A DNA stretch of 35,935 nucleotides from an uncultured beta proteobacterium (GTDB lineage: Bacteria; Pseudomonadota; Gammaproteobacteria; Burkholderiales; Burkholderiaceae_C), in the NCBI GenBank assembly GCA_903869595.1, contig CAIPZV010000012.1, positions 1 through 35,935 of the forward strand, given 5' to 3'. The notes below the pieces were generated by a model. That model worked only from the letters and a program-made list of their open reading frames with translations. It ran no database searches and had not been told where the DNA came from. The position numbers and the translations under genes were made by a program. Position 1 is the first letter of the stretch. Each line of letters begins with the position of its first letter. This document shows positions 1 through 13,160 of the stretch, one piece after another.

Positions 1-199
1 CCAGTTTTACTTCCGTACGACGGACGTGACTGGTGCGATCGAGTTGCCTGAAGGCAAAGAGATGGTGATGCCAGGCGACAACGTCTCGATCACGGTCAAG
101 CTGATCAACCCCATTGCGATGGAAGAGGGCTTGCGCTTTGCTATTCGCGAAGGTGGCCGTACTGTCGGCGCCGGTGTGGTTGCCAAAATCATTGCGTAA
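1..199 (+). CDS. tuf: Elongation factor Tu, C-terminal end (partial)
   Basis: The window opens inside this gene. Reading from base 2 gives the last 65 residues of EF-Tu, the GTPase that delivers aminoacyl-tRNA to the ribosome. The visible part is the end of domain 3, with the recognisable stretches [23 protein letters not shown] and [17 protein letters not shown], closing at TAA. The 5' part lies outside the window, so length and start cannot be judged. The stop is only 6 bases from the tRNA-Trp gene, so the two are probably transcribed together. In betaproteobacteria one of two tuf copies usually sits here, next to trpT-secE-nusG; that is knowledge of the group, not something visible in this window. 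Confidence 0.97.
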   Translation, partial: QFYFRTTDVTGAIELPEGKEMVMPGDNVSITVKLINPIAMEEGLRFAIREGGRTVGAGVVAKIIA

Positions 200-205
200 T
201 TGCGA

Positions 206-281
206 AGGGGTATAGCTCAATTGGCAGAGCGTCGGTCTCCAAAACCGAAGGTTGTAGGTTCGATTCCTACTGCCCCTGCCA
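206..281 (+). tRNA. trpT: tRNA-Trp, anticodon CCA
   Basis: A 76-base cloverleaf. The acceptor stem pairs AGGGGTA (206-212) with TGCCCCT (271-277). The anticodon arm is TCGGT / ACCGA around loop CTCCAAA, with anticodon CCA at 239-241. The T arm contains the GGTTCGATTCC signature. The 3' GCCA is encoded, with CCA at 279-281. The gene lies between tuf and secE in the same direction and is probably cut from a longer tuf-secE-nusG transcript. The order tuf-trpT-secE-nusG is a familiar bacterial arrangement. Confidence 0.98.
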
Positions 282-302
282 CCTGAGTCGCTGGTGGTAA
301 AC

Positions 303-327
303 AGGCCCGCTACGGTGTAGCGGGCTT
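303..327 (+). other. Hairpin between tRNA-Trp and secE
   Basis: GCCCGCTAC (305-313) and GTAGCGGGC (317-325) form a perfect 9-bp stem around a 3-base loop; flanking bases could add weak pairs. It is followed by TTCAG and not by a run of T, so it is a poor intrinsic terminator. It may act as a processing end for tRNA maturation or as a partial attenuator between tuf-trpT and secE-nusG. The structure is clear; the function is inferred. Confidence 0.5.
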
Positions 328-384
328 CAGCGTCTTAAGGGCGCGAAATGCGAATACATAGTTGCACTGAAATACGAAGAGATC

Positions 385-768
385 ATGGCCACAACACAAG
401 TTCAAACCGTTAGCACCGCAGGGGATAAGGCCAAGTTGGTCGCGTCCGCGCTGTTAGTGGTGGCGGCGCTGGCCGGGTATTTCCTGCTTGCCAAGCAAGG
501 CGCTTTGGCGCAGTGGGCTGCTTTCTTGGTTTTATTGGCCTTGGCGGTGATTAGTTTTCTGGTTTCCGAACCAGGCAAGCAATTGATAGCGTTTGGCCGC
601 GATGCCTGGCGCGAAGTAAAAAAAGTTGTCTGGCCGACGCGCAAAGAGGCGACGCAGATGACGGCGGTGGTGTTCGGTTTTGTGCTGATCATGGCCTTGT
701 TTCTCTGGCTGACGGATAAGACGCTGGAATGGGTTTTTTATGACTTAATTCTGGGTTGGAAAAAATAA
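385..768 (+). CDS. secE: Preprotein translocase subunit SecE
   Basis: A 127-residue inner-membrane protein, the same length as the three-helix SecE of E. coli. It is part of the SecYEG channel, where it clamps SecY. Hydrophobic segments lie at about residues 17-37, 42-60 and 91-113. The conserved cytoplasmic motif [14 protein letters not shown] sits just before the last helix and is diagnostic. The ATG follows a purine-rich GAAGAGA element. The stop TAA overlaps the start of nusG (TAATG), so the two are translationally coupled. Confidence 0.96.
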   Translation: MATTQVQTVSTAGDKAKLVASALLVVAALAGYFLLAKQGALAQWAAFLVLLALAVISFLVSEPGKQLIAFGRDAWREVKKVVWPTRKEATQMTAVVFGFVLIMALFLWLTDKTLEWVFYDLILGWKK

Positions 769-1364
769 TGACTGAAGAAGTTCAAGCCCCGCTGGCCGAG
801 TCGGCCATGCCTGCATCGACCAATAGCAACCCGGATTTGCGTTGGTACGTGGTGCACGCCTATTCCGGCATGGAAAAAGCCGTGGAACGCAATATCTTGG
901 AGCGCATTAACCGCTCGGGTATGCAAGATAAATTCGGGCGTATTTTGGTGCCTATGGAAGAGGTGGTTGAGGTCAAGAACGGCCAGAAGAAAACCACCGA
1001 GCGCAAGTTTTTCCCCGGCTATGTGCTGGTCGAAATGGTGATGGACGATGACACCTGGCATTTGGTGAAGCACACCAACAAGGTGACCGGCTTTGTCGGT
1101 GGCTCCAAGAACCGTCCTTCTCCTATTTCGGAAGCGGAAGTTTCCAAAATCGTCAACCAGATGCAGCAGGGCACCGAAAAGCCGCGCCACAAAGTGGAAT
1201 TTATGGTGGGCGAGTTTGTGCGTATCAAAGACGGCCCGTTTACCGATTTCAATGGCTCGGTCGAAGACGTCAATTACGACAAGAGCAAAGTGCGCGTTTC
1301 GGTCACGATTTTTGGCCGCTCCACACCGGTGGAGCTGGAGTTCTCGCAGATCGAGAAGACCTGA
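768..1364 (+). CDS. nusG: Transcription termination/antitermination factor NusG
   Basis: A 198-residue NusG that binds RNA polymerase, aids processivity and links polymerase to Rho or the ribosome. After a short variable N-terminal tail comes the NGN domain ([17 protein letters not shown], and further on [10 protein letters not shown]), then a C-terminal KOW domain ([19 protein letters not shown]). It is a little longer than the 181-residue E. coli protein because of the N-terminal tail. The ATG at 768 shares its A with the secE stop. An in-frame upstream start at 756 would lie inside secE and adds only four residues, so 768 is preferred. Confidence 0.95.
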   Translation: MTEEVQAPLAESAMPASTNSNPDLRWYVVHAYSGMEKAVERNILERINRSGMQDKFGRILVPMEEVVEVKNGQKKTTERKFFPGYVLVEMVMDDDTWHLVKHTNKVTGFVGGSKNRPSPISEAEVSKIVNQMQQGTEKPRHKVEFMVGEFVRIKDGPFTDFNGSVEDVNYDKSKVRVSVTIFGRSTPVELEFSQIEKT

Positions 1365-1498
1365 TTTTTTTCGGGCGTTTGCCCGCAGACAGCCCGCGTT
1401 TTTCCGACGCAGCGCGGGTGGTGGTAGGAGTCGATACCCCGGGGAGCCGAGGCCTGAGTAATTCAGTGCCAAAGCGTTATGACCCGTAAGGAGCAATC
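1365..1498 (+). promoter_or_regulatory. rplK leader, possible L1 autoregulatory site
   Basis: This 134-base gap separates nusG from rplK. It contains a possible stem, CCCGCG (1399-1404) with CGCGGG, and a GC-rich stretch just upstream of the ribosome binding site AAGGAG (1488-1493). In E. coli and other bacteria L1 represses translation of the L11-L1 mRNA through a leader site here, and a promoter for rplKAJL is common in this gap. I could not identify a convincing promoter or the exact L1-binding fold by eye, so this is a positional suggestion. Confidence 0.3.
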
Positions 1499-1930
1499 AT
1501 GGCGAAAAAAATCGTCGGTTTTATCAAGCTGCAAGTACCAGCTGGAAAAGCCAACCCGTCCCCCCCCATTGGCCCGGCGCTGGGTCAGCGCGGCCTCAAC
1601 ATCATGGAGTTCTGCAAGGCGTTTAATGCCCAGACCCAAGGTGTCGAGCCCGGCCTGCCGCTGCCGGTCGTGATTACCGCATTTGCGGACAAGAGCTTTA
1701 CCTTTGTTATCAAGACGCCGCCTGCGACGGTTTTGATCAAGAAAGCCATCAAGCTGGACAAGGGTTCGGCCCGTCCGCACAGCGACAAGGTCGGCAAGAT
1801 CACGCGCGCCCAGCTCGAAGAGATCGCAAAAACCAAAATGAAAGACATGACTGCAGCCGATCTGGATGCAGCGGTCCGTACCATCGCCGGCTCTGCCCGC
1901 TCGATGGGTGTGAATGTGGAGGGCGTGTAA
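1499..1930 (+). CDS. rplK: 50S ribosomal protein L11
   Basis: A 143-residue L11, the expected length. It binds the GTPase-associated region of 23S rRNA with the L10-L12 stalk and is needed for RelA activation. Diagnostic features are the N-terminal [19 protein letters not shown] motif, the NAQTQG segment, and a C-terminal domain ending in [14 protein letters not shown]. The ATG is preceded by a good AAGGAG site with a short spacer. The stop is directly followed by the rplA start, so L11 and L1 are coupled. Confidence 0.97.
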   Translation: MAKKIVGFIKLQVPAGKANPSPPIGPALGQRGLNIMEFCKAFNAQTQGVEPGLPLPVVITAFADKSFTFVIKTPPATVLIKKAIKLDKGSARPHSDKVGKITRAQLEEIAKTKMKDMTAADLDAAVRTIAGSARSMGVNVEGV

Positions 1931-2626
1931 ATGTCTAAGTTGACTAAAAAACAAAAAACCCAGCAGGGCAAGATCGTTGCCACCAAGTTGTACCCGCTGA
2001 CTGATGCTTTGGCCTTGGTCAAAGAATTTGCAACCGCCAAATTTGACGAGTCGATCGACGTCGCTGTGCAACTCGGTGTGGATGCCAAAAAGTCCGACCA
2101 AGTTGTGCGTGGCGCTGTGGTGCTGCCCAACGGAACCGGTAAAACTACCCGCGTCGCGGTATTTGCCCAGGGTGCCAAGGCCGAAGAAGCCAAAGCCGCC
2201 GGTGCCGATATCGTCGGCATGGACGACCTGGCCGCCATGATCAAAGCCGGCGATATGCCGTTTGACATCGTAATTGCCGCTCCCGATGCCATGCGTGTCG
2301 TGGGTACTTTGGGTCAGATTTTGGGTCCGCGTGGCCTGATGCCTAACCCTAAGGTTGGCACCGTGACGCCGGATGTGGCTACCGCTGTGCGTAATGCCAA
2401 AGCCGGTCAGGTGCAATTCCGTGTCGACAAAGCCGGTATCGTGCATTCCACTATTGGCCGCCGCTCGTTTGACTCTGCACATTTGCAGGGCAACTTGGTC
2501 GCCTTGGTCGAGGCTTTGAATAAGTCCAAGCCGTCTACCAGCAAAGGCGTGTTCCTGCGCAAGATAGCGTTGTCCTCCACCATGGGTGTGGGCGTGCGCG
2601 TGGATGTGCAGTCTTTGACAGCCTGA
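1931..2626 (+). CDS. rplA: 50S ribosomal protein L1
   Basis: A 231-residue L1 of normal length. It forms the L1 stalk at the E site and in many bacteria represses its own operon. The signature [16 protein letters not shown] is present, with [23 protein letters not shown] earlier and MGVGVRVD near the C-terminus. The start codon directly abuts the rplK stop; GGAGGG within the end of rplK serves as ribosome binding site. Confidence 0.97.
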   Translation: MSKLTKKQKTQQGKIVATKLYPLTDALALVKEFATAKFDESIDVAVQLGVDAKKSDQVVRGAVVLPNGTGKTTRVAVFAQGAKAEEAKAAGADIVGMDDLAAMIKAGDMPFDIVIAAPDAMRVVGTLGQILGPRGLMPNPKVGTVTPDVATAVRNAKAGQVQFRVDKAGIVHSTIGRRSFDSAHLQGNLVALVEALNKSKPSTSKGVFLRKIALSSTMGVGVRVDVQSLTA

Positions 2627-2639
2627 ATTTGAAGTAATT

Positions 2640-2867
2640 GAATTTGGGCGCCGCTTAGGTGGCGCCCGATGTGGTGGGTCCCCGAGGCTGAAAAAGCTGA
2701 GGGGGGCCATCCAAGACCGTTGGTGTGCAGTTCGGCTGCGCTTAATCAGTGAAAACCAACGCAGATGGCGATCCCGCTGCAGACGGATGTACATCCTTCC
2801 ACAGTTGATCGCTGCATTTTGGAGCGCAAGCGGTGTAAGCCGCAAAGCGCATGTAAAGGAGTAGACC
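2640..2867 (+). promoter_or_regulatory. L10-type ribosomal protein leader upstream of rplJ
   Basis: The 241-base gap between rplA and rplJ holds a strong hairpin (GGGCGCC at 2646-2652 pairing with GGCGCCC at 2661-2667). It is followed by a structured segment with the CCGAGGCTG...CTGAGGGGGG pairing and the motif CCAAGACCGTTGGTG near 2710. Such elements are typical of the L10 leader, where the L10-(L7/L12)4 complex binds the mRNA and represses rplJL translation. Assignment comes from position and remembered consensus; a covariance search with the Rfam L10_leader model would be decisive. The first hairpin may also be a processing or attenuation site. Confidence 0.6.
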
Positions 2868-3395
2868 TTGAGTTTGAATCGCAGTGAGAAAGAAGCGGTC
2901 ATTTCAGAAGTGACCAGCCTCGCCGCTAAAGCTCAAACGCTCGTGATCGCGGAGTACCGTGGCATCACGGTCGCTGACATGACCAAGTTGCGCACTACAG
3001 CGCGCGACAGCGGAGTGACGTTAAGTGTGTTGAAAAACACCTTGGCGCGCCGCGCTGTTGCCGGTAGTGGCTTTGAGGTGGTGTCCGACCAGATGACCGG
3101 TCCTTTGATCTATAGCTTTTCTGTCGACGCCGTGGCTGCCGCGAAAGTGGTATCTGAGTTTGCGAAAACCAATGACAAATTGGTGATTCGCGGCGGTGCG
3201 TATGGCGGTAAGGCTTTGGACGTGAACGGCGTGAAGCAATTGGCCAGCATCCCTTCGAAAGAAGTCTTGCTCGCGCAGTTGCTGGGCTTGATGCAGTCGC
3301 CGATTTCGCGCACCGCGCGGGTGTTGGCCGCATTGGCAGAGCAGCGTGGAGGCGGTGCGGCAGCACCTGCCGAGGCAGAGCTTGCGGCTGCGTAA
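2868..3395 (+). CDS. rplJ: 50S ribosomal protein L10
   Basis: A 175-residue L10, which anchors L7/L12 dimers to the ribosomal stalk and is the probable repressor of this operon. The N-terminal region ([13 protein letters not shown], then [17 protein letters not shown]) and the segment [10 protein letters not shown] are characteristic. The C-terminal helix that carries L7/L12 ends in an alanine-rich tail. The start is TTG at 2868, chosen because AAGGAG (2856-2861) lies 6 bases upstream and the protein then begins exactly where L10 proteins do. No in-frame ATG fits. A non-ATG start suits a translationally regulated gene. Confidence 0.94.
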   Translation: MSLNRSEKEAVISEVTSLAAKAQTLVIAEYRGITVADMTKLRTTARDSGVTLSVLKNTLARRAVAGSGFEVVSDQMTGPLIYSFSVDAVAAAKVVSEFAKTNDKLVIRGGAYGGKALDVNGVKQLASIPSKEVLLAQLLGLMQSPISRTARVLAALAEQRGGGAAAPAEAELAAA

Positions 3396-3484
3396 GCGGC
3401 TGTCGCATTTATAGGTAATTCATCCCTGTGCCGCCATTTGCGCAATGCGCTAGGGCTAAGCACAAGTACATTAGGAAATAGAAA

Positions 3485-3859
3485 ATGGCATTCGATAAAG
3501 ACGCATTTTTGACCGCGCTGGACAGCATGACGGTCATGGAACTCAACGACCTGGTGAAAGCCATCGAAGAGAAGTTTGGTGTAAGCGCTGCCGCTATGTC
3601 GGCTCCCGCCGCAGGTGGTGGCGCAGCTGCACCAGCCGCAGAAGAGAAGACCGAATTCAACGTGGTGCTGCTCGAAGCTGGTGCCAACAAGGTGCAGGTT
3701 ATTAAGGCTGTGCGCGAAATTACCGGTCTTGGCCTCAAAGAGGCCAAAGATATGGTTGATGGCGCACCCAAGGCCGTCAAAGAAGGCATCGCCAAGGCTG
3801 ACGCTGAAGCTGCCAAGAAGAAACTGGAAGAAGCCGGAGCTAAGGTCGAGCTCAAGTAA
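3485..3859 (+). CDS. rplL: 50S ribosomal protein L7/L12
   Basis: A 124-residue L7/L12, the multicopy acidic stalk protein that recruits translational GTPases. The N-terminal dimerisation domain (about residues 1-33) is followed by an Ala/Gly/Pro-rich hinge (about 36-55) and the globular C-terminal domain with [20 protein letters not shown]. Length and layout match the family. The ATG follows AGGAAAT. It lies 89 bases after rplJ and is probably cotranscribed with it under L10 control. Confidence 0.97.
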   Translation: MAFDKDAFLTALDSMTVMELNDLVKAIEEKFGVSAAAMSAPAAGGGAAAPAAEEKTEFNVVLLEAGANKVQVIKAVREITGLGLKEAKDMVDGAPKAVKEGIAKADAEAAKKKLEEAGAKVELK

Positions 3860-3867
3860 TGGCAATT

Positions 3868-3898
3868 CCATCCTGCCGCCTTCAAGGTGGCAGGATGG
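3868..3898 (+). other. Long hairpin in the rplL-rpoB gap
   Basis: CCATCCTGCC (3868-3877) pairs perfectly with GGCAGGATGG (3889-3898), and the stem extends inward by about three pairs to leave a loop of roughly five bases. It starts eight bases after the rplL stop. No T tract follows, so full termination is unlikely. In E. coli the same gap holds an attenuator and an RNase III processing site that set the ratio of ribosomal protein to polymerase subunits; this hairpin is well placed for the same job. Confidence 0.6.
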
Positions 3899-4136
3899 GA
3901 AAGTACTTCGCAAGGGCTGCCGGTACCGGCGGCTTTTGCGCTTCAGAGTACAGCTGACACATCGCTTGCATAAGCTGTGTGTCAAGTGTCTTCTGACCCC
4001 GACTGCAGAAGATGCCTTGGTTCGGGTCGCGTGCAATGCGCGACCGTCCGCCAATGATTGGTAGCGGCCAATCACCAAGAAAGAAACACAGTCGCCTAGG
4101 ACCCCCAGGATTCCTCAGACTTTGCCCGGAGATCTC

Positions 4137-8249
<4,113 letters not shown>

Positions 8250-8321
8250 ACACCAAGTTAGAGACCTTTCGCGGCAGCCGTTCGGTGGATGTGTTGCCCC
8301 TCACATGAAAAAGGAATTTCC

Positions 8322-11300
8322 ATGAAATCATTACTCGACCTGTTCAAGCAGTTCACGCCCGATGAGCATTTTGATGCCATCAAAATCGGCATGGCATCGC
8401 CGGAGAAAATCCGTTCCTGGTCTTTCGGCGAAGTGAAAAAGCCCGAGACCATCAACTACCGCACTTTCAAGCCCGAGCGCGACGGCTTGTTCTGCGCCAA
8501 GATTTTCGGGCCCATCAAGGACTACGAATGCTTGTGCGGCAAGTACAAACGCCTCAAGCACCGTGGTGTGATCTGCGAGAAGTGCGGCGTTGAAGTGACG
8601 CAGACCAAAGTGCGCCGCGAGCGCATGGGCCATATTGACCTGGCTGCGCCTTGCGCCCACATCTGGTTCCTTAAGTCTCTGCCTAGCCGTTTGGGACTGG
8701 TGCTGGACATGACACTGCGTGACATTGAGCGCGTGCTCTACTTTGAAGCGTATGTGGTGACCGATCCCGGCATGACACCGCTGAAGAAATTCAGCATCAT
8801 GTCGGAAGATGATTTCGACGCCAAATTCAAAGAATACGGTGACGAGTTCCAGGCCAAGATGGGCGCCGAAGGCATCAAGGATTTGCTGCAAAGCATAGAC
8901 ATCGAGGGTTCGATCGAAAGGCTGCGCAATGACCTGACCGGTTCCGAGCTGAAGATCAAGAAGAACGCCAAGCGCCTCAAAGTGCTGGAAGCCTTCAAGA
9001 AATCGGGTATCAAGCCCGAGTGGATGGTGCTGGAAGTGCTACCGGTCTTGCCGCCAGATCTGCGTCCGCTGGTGCCACTGGACGGTGGCCGTTTTGCCAC
9101 CTCCGATCTGAATGATTTGTACCGCCGCGTGATCAACCGCAACAGCCGCCTGCGCCGTTTGCTGGAACTCAAAGCGCCGGAAATCATTGCCCGCAATGAA
9201 AAGCGTATGTTGCAAGAGTCTGTCGATTCTTTGCTGGACAACGGACGCCGCGGCAAGGCCATGACGGGCGCCAACAAACGCGCCCTGAAGTCTTTGGCCG
9301 ACATGATCAAAGGCAAGTCTGGCCGTTTCCGCCAGAACTTGCTGGGCAAGCGCGTGGACTATTCAGGCCGCTCGGTGATTACCGTGGGCCCGACCCTCAA
9401 GCTGCACCAGTGCGGTCTGCCCAAGCTGATGGCGCTGGAACTCTTCAAGCCCTTCATCTTCGCGCGCCTAGAAGCCATGGGCATTGCCACCACCATTAAG
9501 GCCGCCAAGAAGGAAGTCGAATCCGGCACGCCCGTGGTGTGGGACATTCTGGAAGAGGTGATCAAAGAGCATCCGGTGATGCTCAACCGTGCGCCTACGC
9601 TGCACCGCCTGGGCATCCAGGCATTTGAGCCGATCTTGATCGAAGGTAAAGCTATTCAGTTGCACCCGCTGGTTTGCTCGGCCTTTAACGCCGACTTTGA
9701 CGGTGACCAAATGGCCGTCCACGTGCCTTTGTCGGTCGAAGCCCAAATGGAAGCCCGCACTTTGATGCTGGCCTCCAACAACGTGCTTTTCCCCGCCAAT
9801 GGCGAGCCTTCCATCGTGCCGTCGCAAGACGTGGTGCTGGGCTTGTACTACACCACCCGTGACCGCATCAACGCCAAAGGCGAGGGCCTGATTTTCGCCG
9901 ACACCGGCGAAGTGCAGCGCGCTTTTGACGCGGGCGAAGTGGACCTCAACGCCCGTGTGAACGTGCGCCTGACCGAATACCTCAAGGACAAAGAGAGCGG
10001 CGAATTTGTCGCCACCACCAAGGTCTGGGAAACCACCGCCGGCCGTGCGCTCTTGTCTGAGATATTGCCCAAGGGCTTGCCTTTCTCGAACCTGAACAAG
10101 GCGCTCAAGAAAAAGGAAATTTCCAAGCTCATCAACGTGTCCTTCCGCAAGTGCGGTTTGAAAGAGACCGTGGTGTTTGCCGACAAGCTCTTGCAAGCCG
10201 GTTTCCGGCTGGCTACCCGCGCAGGTATTTCCATCTGCATCGACGACATGTTGGTGCCGCAGGAAAAGCACGAGATCATCCGCCGTGCGCAAACCGAAGT
10301 TAAAGAAATCGAGAAGCAATATGTCTCCGGCTTGGTGACCTCTGGCGAGCGTTACAACAAAGTGGTGGACATTTGGGGCAAGTCGGGTGACGAAGTGTCT
10401 AAGGTGATGATGGCCAAGCTCTCCAAAGAGATGGTTACCGACCGCCATGGCAATTTGGTGCAGCAAGAGTCCTTCAACTCTATCTACATGATGGCCGACT
10501 CTGGTGCGCGCGGCTCTGCCGCCCAGATTCGCCAAGTGGCTGGTATGCGCGGTTTGATGGCCAAGCCTGATGGTTCCATCATCGAGACGCCGATTACCGC
10601 CAACTTCCGTGAAGGCTTGAACGTGTTGGAGTACTTCATCTCCACGCACGGTGCGCGTAAAGGCCTGGCCGATACGGCGCTCAAAACCGCCAACTCCGGC
10701 TACCTGACACGCCGCCTGGTCGATGTGACGCAAGACTTGGTGGTGACCGAGCAAGATTGCGGCACCTACAACGGCTACTTAATGCGTGCTATCGTCGAAG
10801 GCGGCGAGGTCATCGAATCCCTGCGCGACCGCGTGCTGGGCCGCACCGTGGCTGAAGACGTTTTGCATCCTGAAAACCGCTCGGTGGTGGCGCCTGCCGG
10901 CACGATGTTGGACGAGGACATCATCGAAGAGCTGGAAGCCTTTGGGGTAGACGAAGTCAAAGTGCGCACCGCCTTGACCTGCGAAACCCGTTTTGGTATT
11001 TGCGCCAAATGCTATGGCCGCGACCTGGGTCGTGGGGGCCTGATCAACCATGGCGAAGCTGTGGGTGTAATCGCTGCCCAGTCCATCGGCGAACCCGGTA
11101 CGCAGCTGACCATGCGTACCTTCCACATCGGTGGCGCCGCTTCGCGTGCCGCCATTGCCTCCAGCGTGGAAGCCAAGTCCAGCGGCAATATCGGCTTTAA
11201 CGCCACCATGCGTTATGTGACCAATAGCAAGAGTGAGTTGGTGGTGATTTCCCGCTCCGGCGAAATCGTGATCCAGGACGAGCATGGCCGCGAGCGCGAG

Positions 11301-12545
11301 CGCCACAAAGTGCCTTACGGCGCAGTCCTCAGCGTCAAAGCCGACCAGGCTATCAAAGCCGGTGCGATTTTGGCCAACTGGGATCCGCTGACCCGCCCCA
11401 TCATTACCGAGTTTGCCGGTCGTGCACACTTCGAGAACGTGGAAGAGGGCTTGACGGTGGCTCGCCAAGTGGATGAAGTGACCGGCTTGTCCACCCTGGT
11501 GGTGATCGACCCCAAGCGCCGCGGTTCCGCAAAAATCGTGCGCCCGCAGGTCAAACTGATCGACGCATCGGGTAAGGAAGTCAAGATTCCAGGCACCGAC
11601 CATGCGGTAACCATCGGATTTCCAGTGGGTGCTTTGGTGCAGGTGCGCGACGGACAAGATGTGGGTCCTGGCGAAGTGCTGGCGCGTATCCCCATTGAGG
11701 GCCAAAAAACCCGCGACATCACCGGCGGTCTGCCGCGTGTGGCCGAGTTGTTTGAAGCGCGTTCGCCCAAAGACAAAGGCGTGTTGGCAGAAGCCACAGG
11801 CACCGTGTCCTTCGGTAAAGAAACCAAAGGCAAAGTGCGCTTGCAAATTACCGACCCTGAAGGCAAAGTCTGGGAAGAGCTGGTGCCCAAAGAGAAAAAC
11901 ATTTTGGTGCACGAAGGCCAGGTGGTGAATAAGGGCGAGTCCGTGGTGGACGGCCCGGCCGACCCGCAAGATATTTTGCGTTTGTTGGGTTCTGAGGAAC
12001 TAGCCCGCTACATCGTGGATGAGGTGCAGGATGTGTACCGCTTGCAAGGCGTGAAGATCAATGACAAGCATATTGAAGTGATCGTGCGCCAGATGCTGCG
12101 CCGCGTGGTGGTCGAGTCGGTGGGTGATTCCAGCTACATTGGTGGTGAGCAGGTGGAGCGTTCCGAAATGCTCAACACCAACGACGCATTACGCGCCGAA
12201 GGTAAGACGCCAGCCACCTTTAGCAATTTGTTGCTGGGTATTACCAAAGCTTCTTTGTCCACCGACAGCTTTATCAGCGCCGCGTCCTTCCAGGAAACGA
12301 CACGCGTGTTGACCGAAGCGGCCATCATGGGCAAACGCGACGAGTTGCGCGGCTTGAAGGAAAACGTCATCGTCGGCCGCCTGATTCCCGCAGGTACCGG
12401 TTTGGCCTACCACGAAGCGCGTCTGGTGCGTGAGCAAATGGACGACTCTGAGCGCCGTGCAATTGCGGAAGCGGATGCTGCTGAATTGGCTGACGCTACT
12501 GGCGAGACGGAAGCCGAATCGGCCGAGGGTAGCGCTGCCGAGTAA
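8322..12545 (+). CDS. rpoC: DNA-directed RNA polymerase subunit beta'
   Basis: A 1,407-residue beta' subunit, 72 bases after rpoB. It carries the N-terminal zinc site (CLCGKYK...CEKCGVE), the catalytic Mg-binding NADFDGD motif within [19 protein letters not shown], the second zinc site ([15 protein letters not shown]), and the [16 protein letters not shown] segment. The C-terminal tail is short, acidic and alanine-rich. ATG 8322 is chosen because AAGGAA lies just upstream and the protein then starts [10 protein letters not shown] as in the family; an in-frame GTG/ATG-like extension from 8289 is not supported. A strong terminator follows. Confidence 0.98.
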   Translation: MKSLLDLFKQFTPDEHFDAIKIGMASPEKIRSWSFGEVKKPETINYRTFKPERDGLFCAKIFGPIKDYECLCGKYKRLKHRGVICEKCGVEVTQTKVRRERMGHIDLAAPCAHIWFLKSLPSRLGLVLDMTLRDIERVLYFEAYVVTDPGMTPLKKFSIMSEDDFDAKFKEYGDEFQAKMGAEGIKDLLQSIDIEGSIERLRNDLTGSELKIKKNAKRLKVLEAFKKSGIKPEWMVLEVLPVLPPDLRPLVPLDGGRFATSDLNDLYRRVINRNSRLRRLLELKAPEIIARNEKRMLQESVDSLLDNGRRGKAMTGANKRALKSLADMIKGKSGRFRQNLLGKRVDYSGRSVITVGPTLKLHQCGLPKLMALELFKPFIFARLEAMGIATTIKAAKKEVESGTPVVWDILEEVIKEHPVMLNRAPTLHRLGIQAFEPILIEGKAIQLHPLVCSAFNADFDGDQMAVHVPLSVEAQMEARTLMLASNNVLFPANGEPSIVPSQDVVLGLYYTTRDRINAKGEGLIFADTGEVQRAFDAGEVDLNARVNVRLTEYLKDKESGEFVATTKVWETTAGRALLSEILPKGLPFSNLNKALKKKEISKLINVSFRKCGLKETVVFADKLLQAGFRLATRAGISICIDDMLVPQEKHEIIRRAQTEVKEIEKQYVSGLVTSGERYNKVVDIWGKSGDEVSKVMMAKLSKEMVTDRHGNLVQQESFNSIYMMADSGARGSAAQIRQVAGMRGLMAKPDGSIIETPITANFREGLNVLEYFISTHGARKGLADTALKTANSGYLTRRLVDVTQDLVVTEQDCGTYNGYLMRAIVEGGEVIESLRDRVLGRTVAEDVLHPENRSVVAPAGTMLDEDIIEELEAFGVDEVKVRTALTCETRFGICAKCYGRDLGRGGLINHGEAVGVIAAQSIGEPGTQLTMRTFHIGGAASRAAIASSVEAKSSGNIGFNATMRYVTNSKSELVVISRSGEIVIQDEHGRERERHKVPYGAVLSVKADQAIKAGAILANWDPLTRPIITEFAGRAHFENVEEGLTVARQVDEVTGLSTLVVIDPKRRGSAKIVRPQVKLIDASGKEVKIPGTDHAVTIGFPVGALVQVRDGQDVGPGEVLARIPIEGQKTRDITGGLPRVAELFEARSPKDKGVLAEATGTVSFGKETKGKVRLQITDPEGKVWEELVPKEKNILVHEGQVVNKGESVVDGPADPQDILRLLGSEELARYIVDEVQDVYRLQGVKINDKHIEVIVRQMLRRVVVESVGDSSYIGGEQVERSEMLNTNDALRAEGKTPATFSNLLLGITKASLSTDSFISAASFQETTRVLTEAAIMGKRDELRGLKENVIVGRLIPAGTGLAYHEARLVREQMDDSERRAIAEADAAELADATGETEAESAEGSAAE

Positions 12546-12566
12546 ATCTGCCAGCGCAGCTAGCAT

Positions 12567-12608
12567 ATGCCCCATGCCTTGGTTGAACAAGGCCTGGGGC
12601 ATTTTTTT
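12567..12608 (+). terminator. Rho-independent terminator after rpoC
   Basis: TGCCCCA (12568-12574) pairs with TGGGGCA, and the inner GCCTTG pairs with CAAGGC, giving a long stem with one bulge and a small loop. A run of seven T (12602-12608) follows at once. This is a textbook intrinsic terminator 22 bases after the rpoC stop, and it ends the ribosomal protein/polymerase operon. Confidence 0.93.
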
Positions 12609-12622
12609 GAAGGCTTGAACGC

Positions 12623-13153
12623 ATGGATGTGTCGCTTCTCCTGTGGCCCGTGGCTGCACTGCTGCTGTGCTGGCTGGTGGGGGTTCACGCGCGCCTGAAG
12701 CGTCTGCGCAATGCCTGCTGGCTGGCGGTAGACGCGCTGGACCGTGGCTTGCAATCCTTGTTGCTGGTGGCAAAGGAAGCATTGGACCGACCCGACCCGG
12801 CTACGAAGGCCCACGAAGTGTTGACCGTGGCGGCCTTGCAGCTATCGCTCAGCCTCAAAACCATGAAAGGCGCCAAGTTGATGACGGGGCGCGAGGACGA
12901 GGCCCAGGCCGTGAGCGCCCAGTGGGCCGAGATGTCTGGCGCCTGGGAATTATTTTGCGGCGTGCACCAAGACATCATTGAGGCCCAGGCTTTGCAGGAA
13001 TTGCGTAGCGCCTGGGACGAGGCGCACAACCATGCCTTGTTTGCCAAGACCACGGCCAACCAAGCCATGCAGGATTACAACGCCGCTTTGCAGCAAGCAC
13101 CGGCTGCCTGGGTGGCGGGCCGCCTGGGTTTTGTCCCGGCTACGCCCTTGTAG
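12623..13153 (+). CDS. Divergent LemA-family membrane protein
   Basis: A 176-residue protein with one N-terminal membrane helix (about residues 4-20) followed by a helical domain. The pattern RLKRLRNACWLAVDALDRGLQSLLLVA corresponds to the LemA family start (short helix, then R-x-N-x-x-x-x-A-W-x-x-x-D-x-x-L-x-R). The end, YNAALQQAPAAWVAGRLGF, matches the LemA YNxAIxxFPxxxIAxxxGF signature. The middle is poorly conserved. LemA proteins are membrane-anchored with no agreed function. The gene starts 14 bases after the rpoC terminator and ends 7 bases before rsmB, so it heads the rsmB operon; no clear promoter is visible. Its ribosome binding site (GAAGG) is weak. Confidence 0.65.
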   Translation: MDVSLLLWPVAALLLCWLVGVHARLKRLRNACWLAVDALDRGLQSLLLVAKEALDRPDPATKAHEVLTVAALQLSLSLKTMKGAKLMTGREDEAQAVSAQWAEMSGAWELFCGVHQDIIEAQALQELRSAWDEAHNHALFAKTTANQAMQDYNAALQQAPAAWVAGRLGFVPATPL

Positions 13154-13160
13154 CGGTGCT

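Noticed and set aside
1463..2902. 479-codon open frame on the minus strand opposite rplK-rplA
   Set aside because: It lies entirely over well-supported ribosomal protein genes, and the translation is His/Gly/Arg-rich with no family resemblance; a shadow of high-GC coding sequence.
9468..10754. 428-codon minus-strand open frame inside rpoC (similar ones at 5724-6743 and 10779-11969)
   Set aside because: Antisense to conserved rpoB/rpoC sequence, with histidine-rich shadow translations; no independent ribosome binding site or promoter.
12978..13160. Upstream extension of the rsmB frame
   Set aside because: It overlaps the LemA-like gene in another frame, and the extra 61 residues are arginine-rich and unlike RsmB; ATG 13161 fits the family and the operon spacing.
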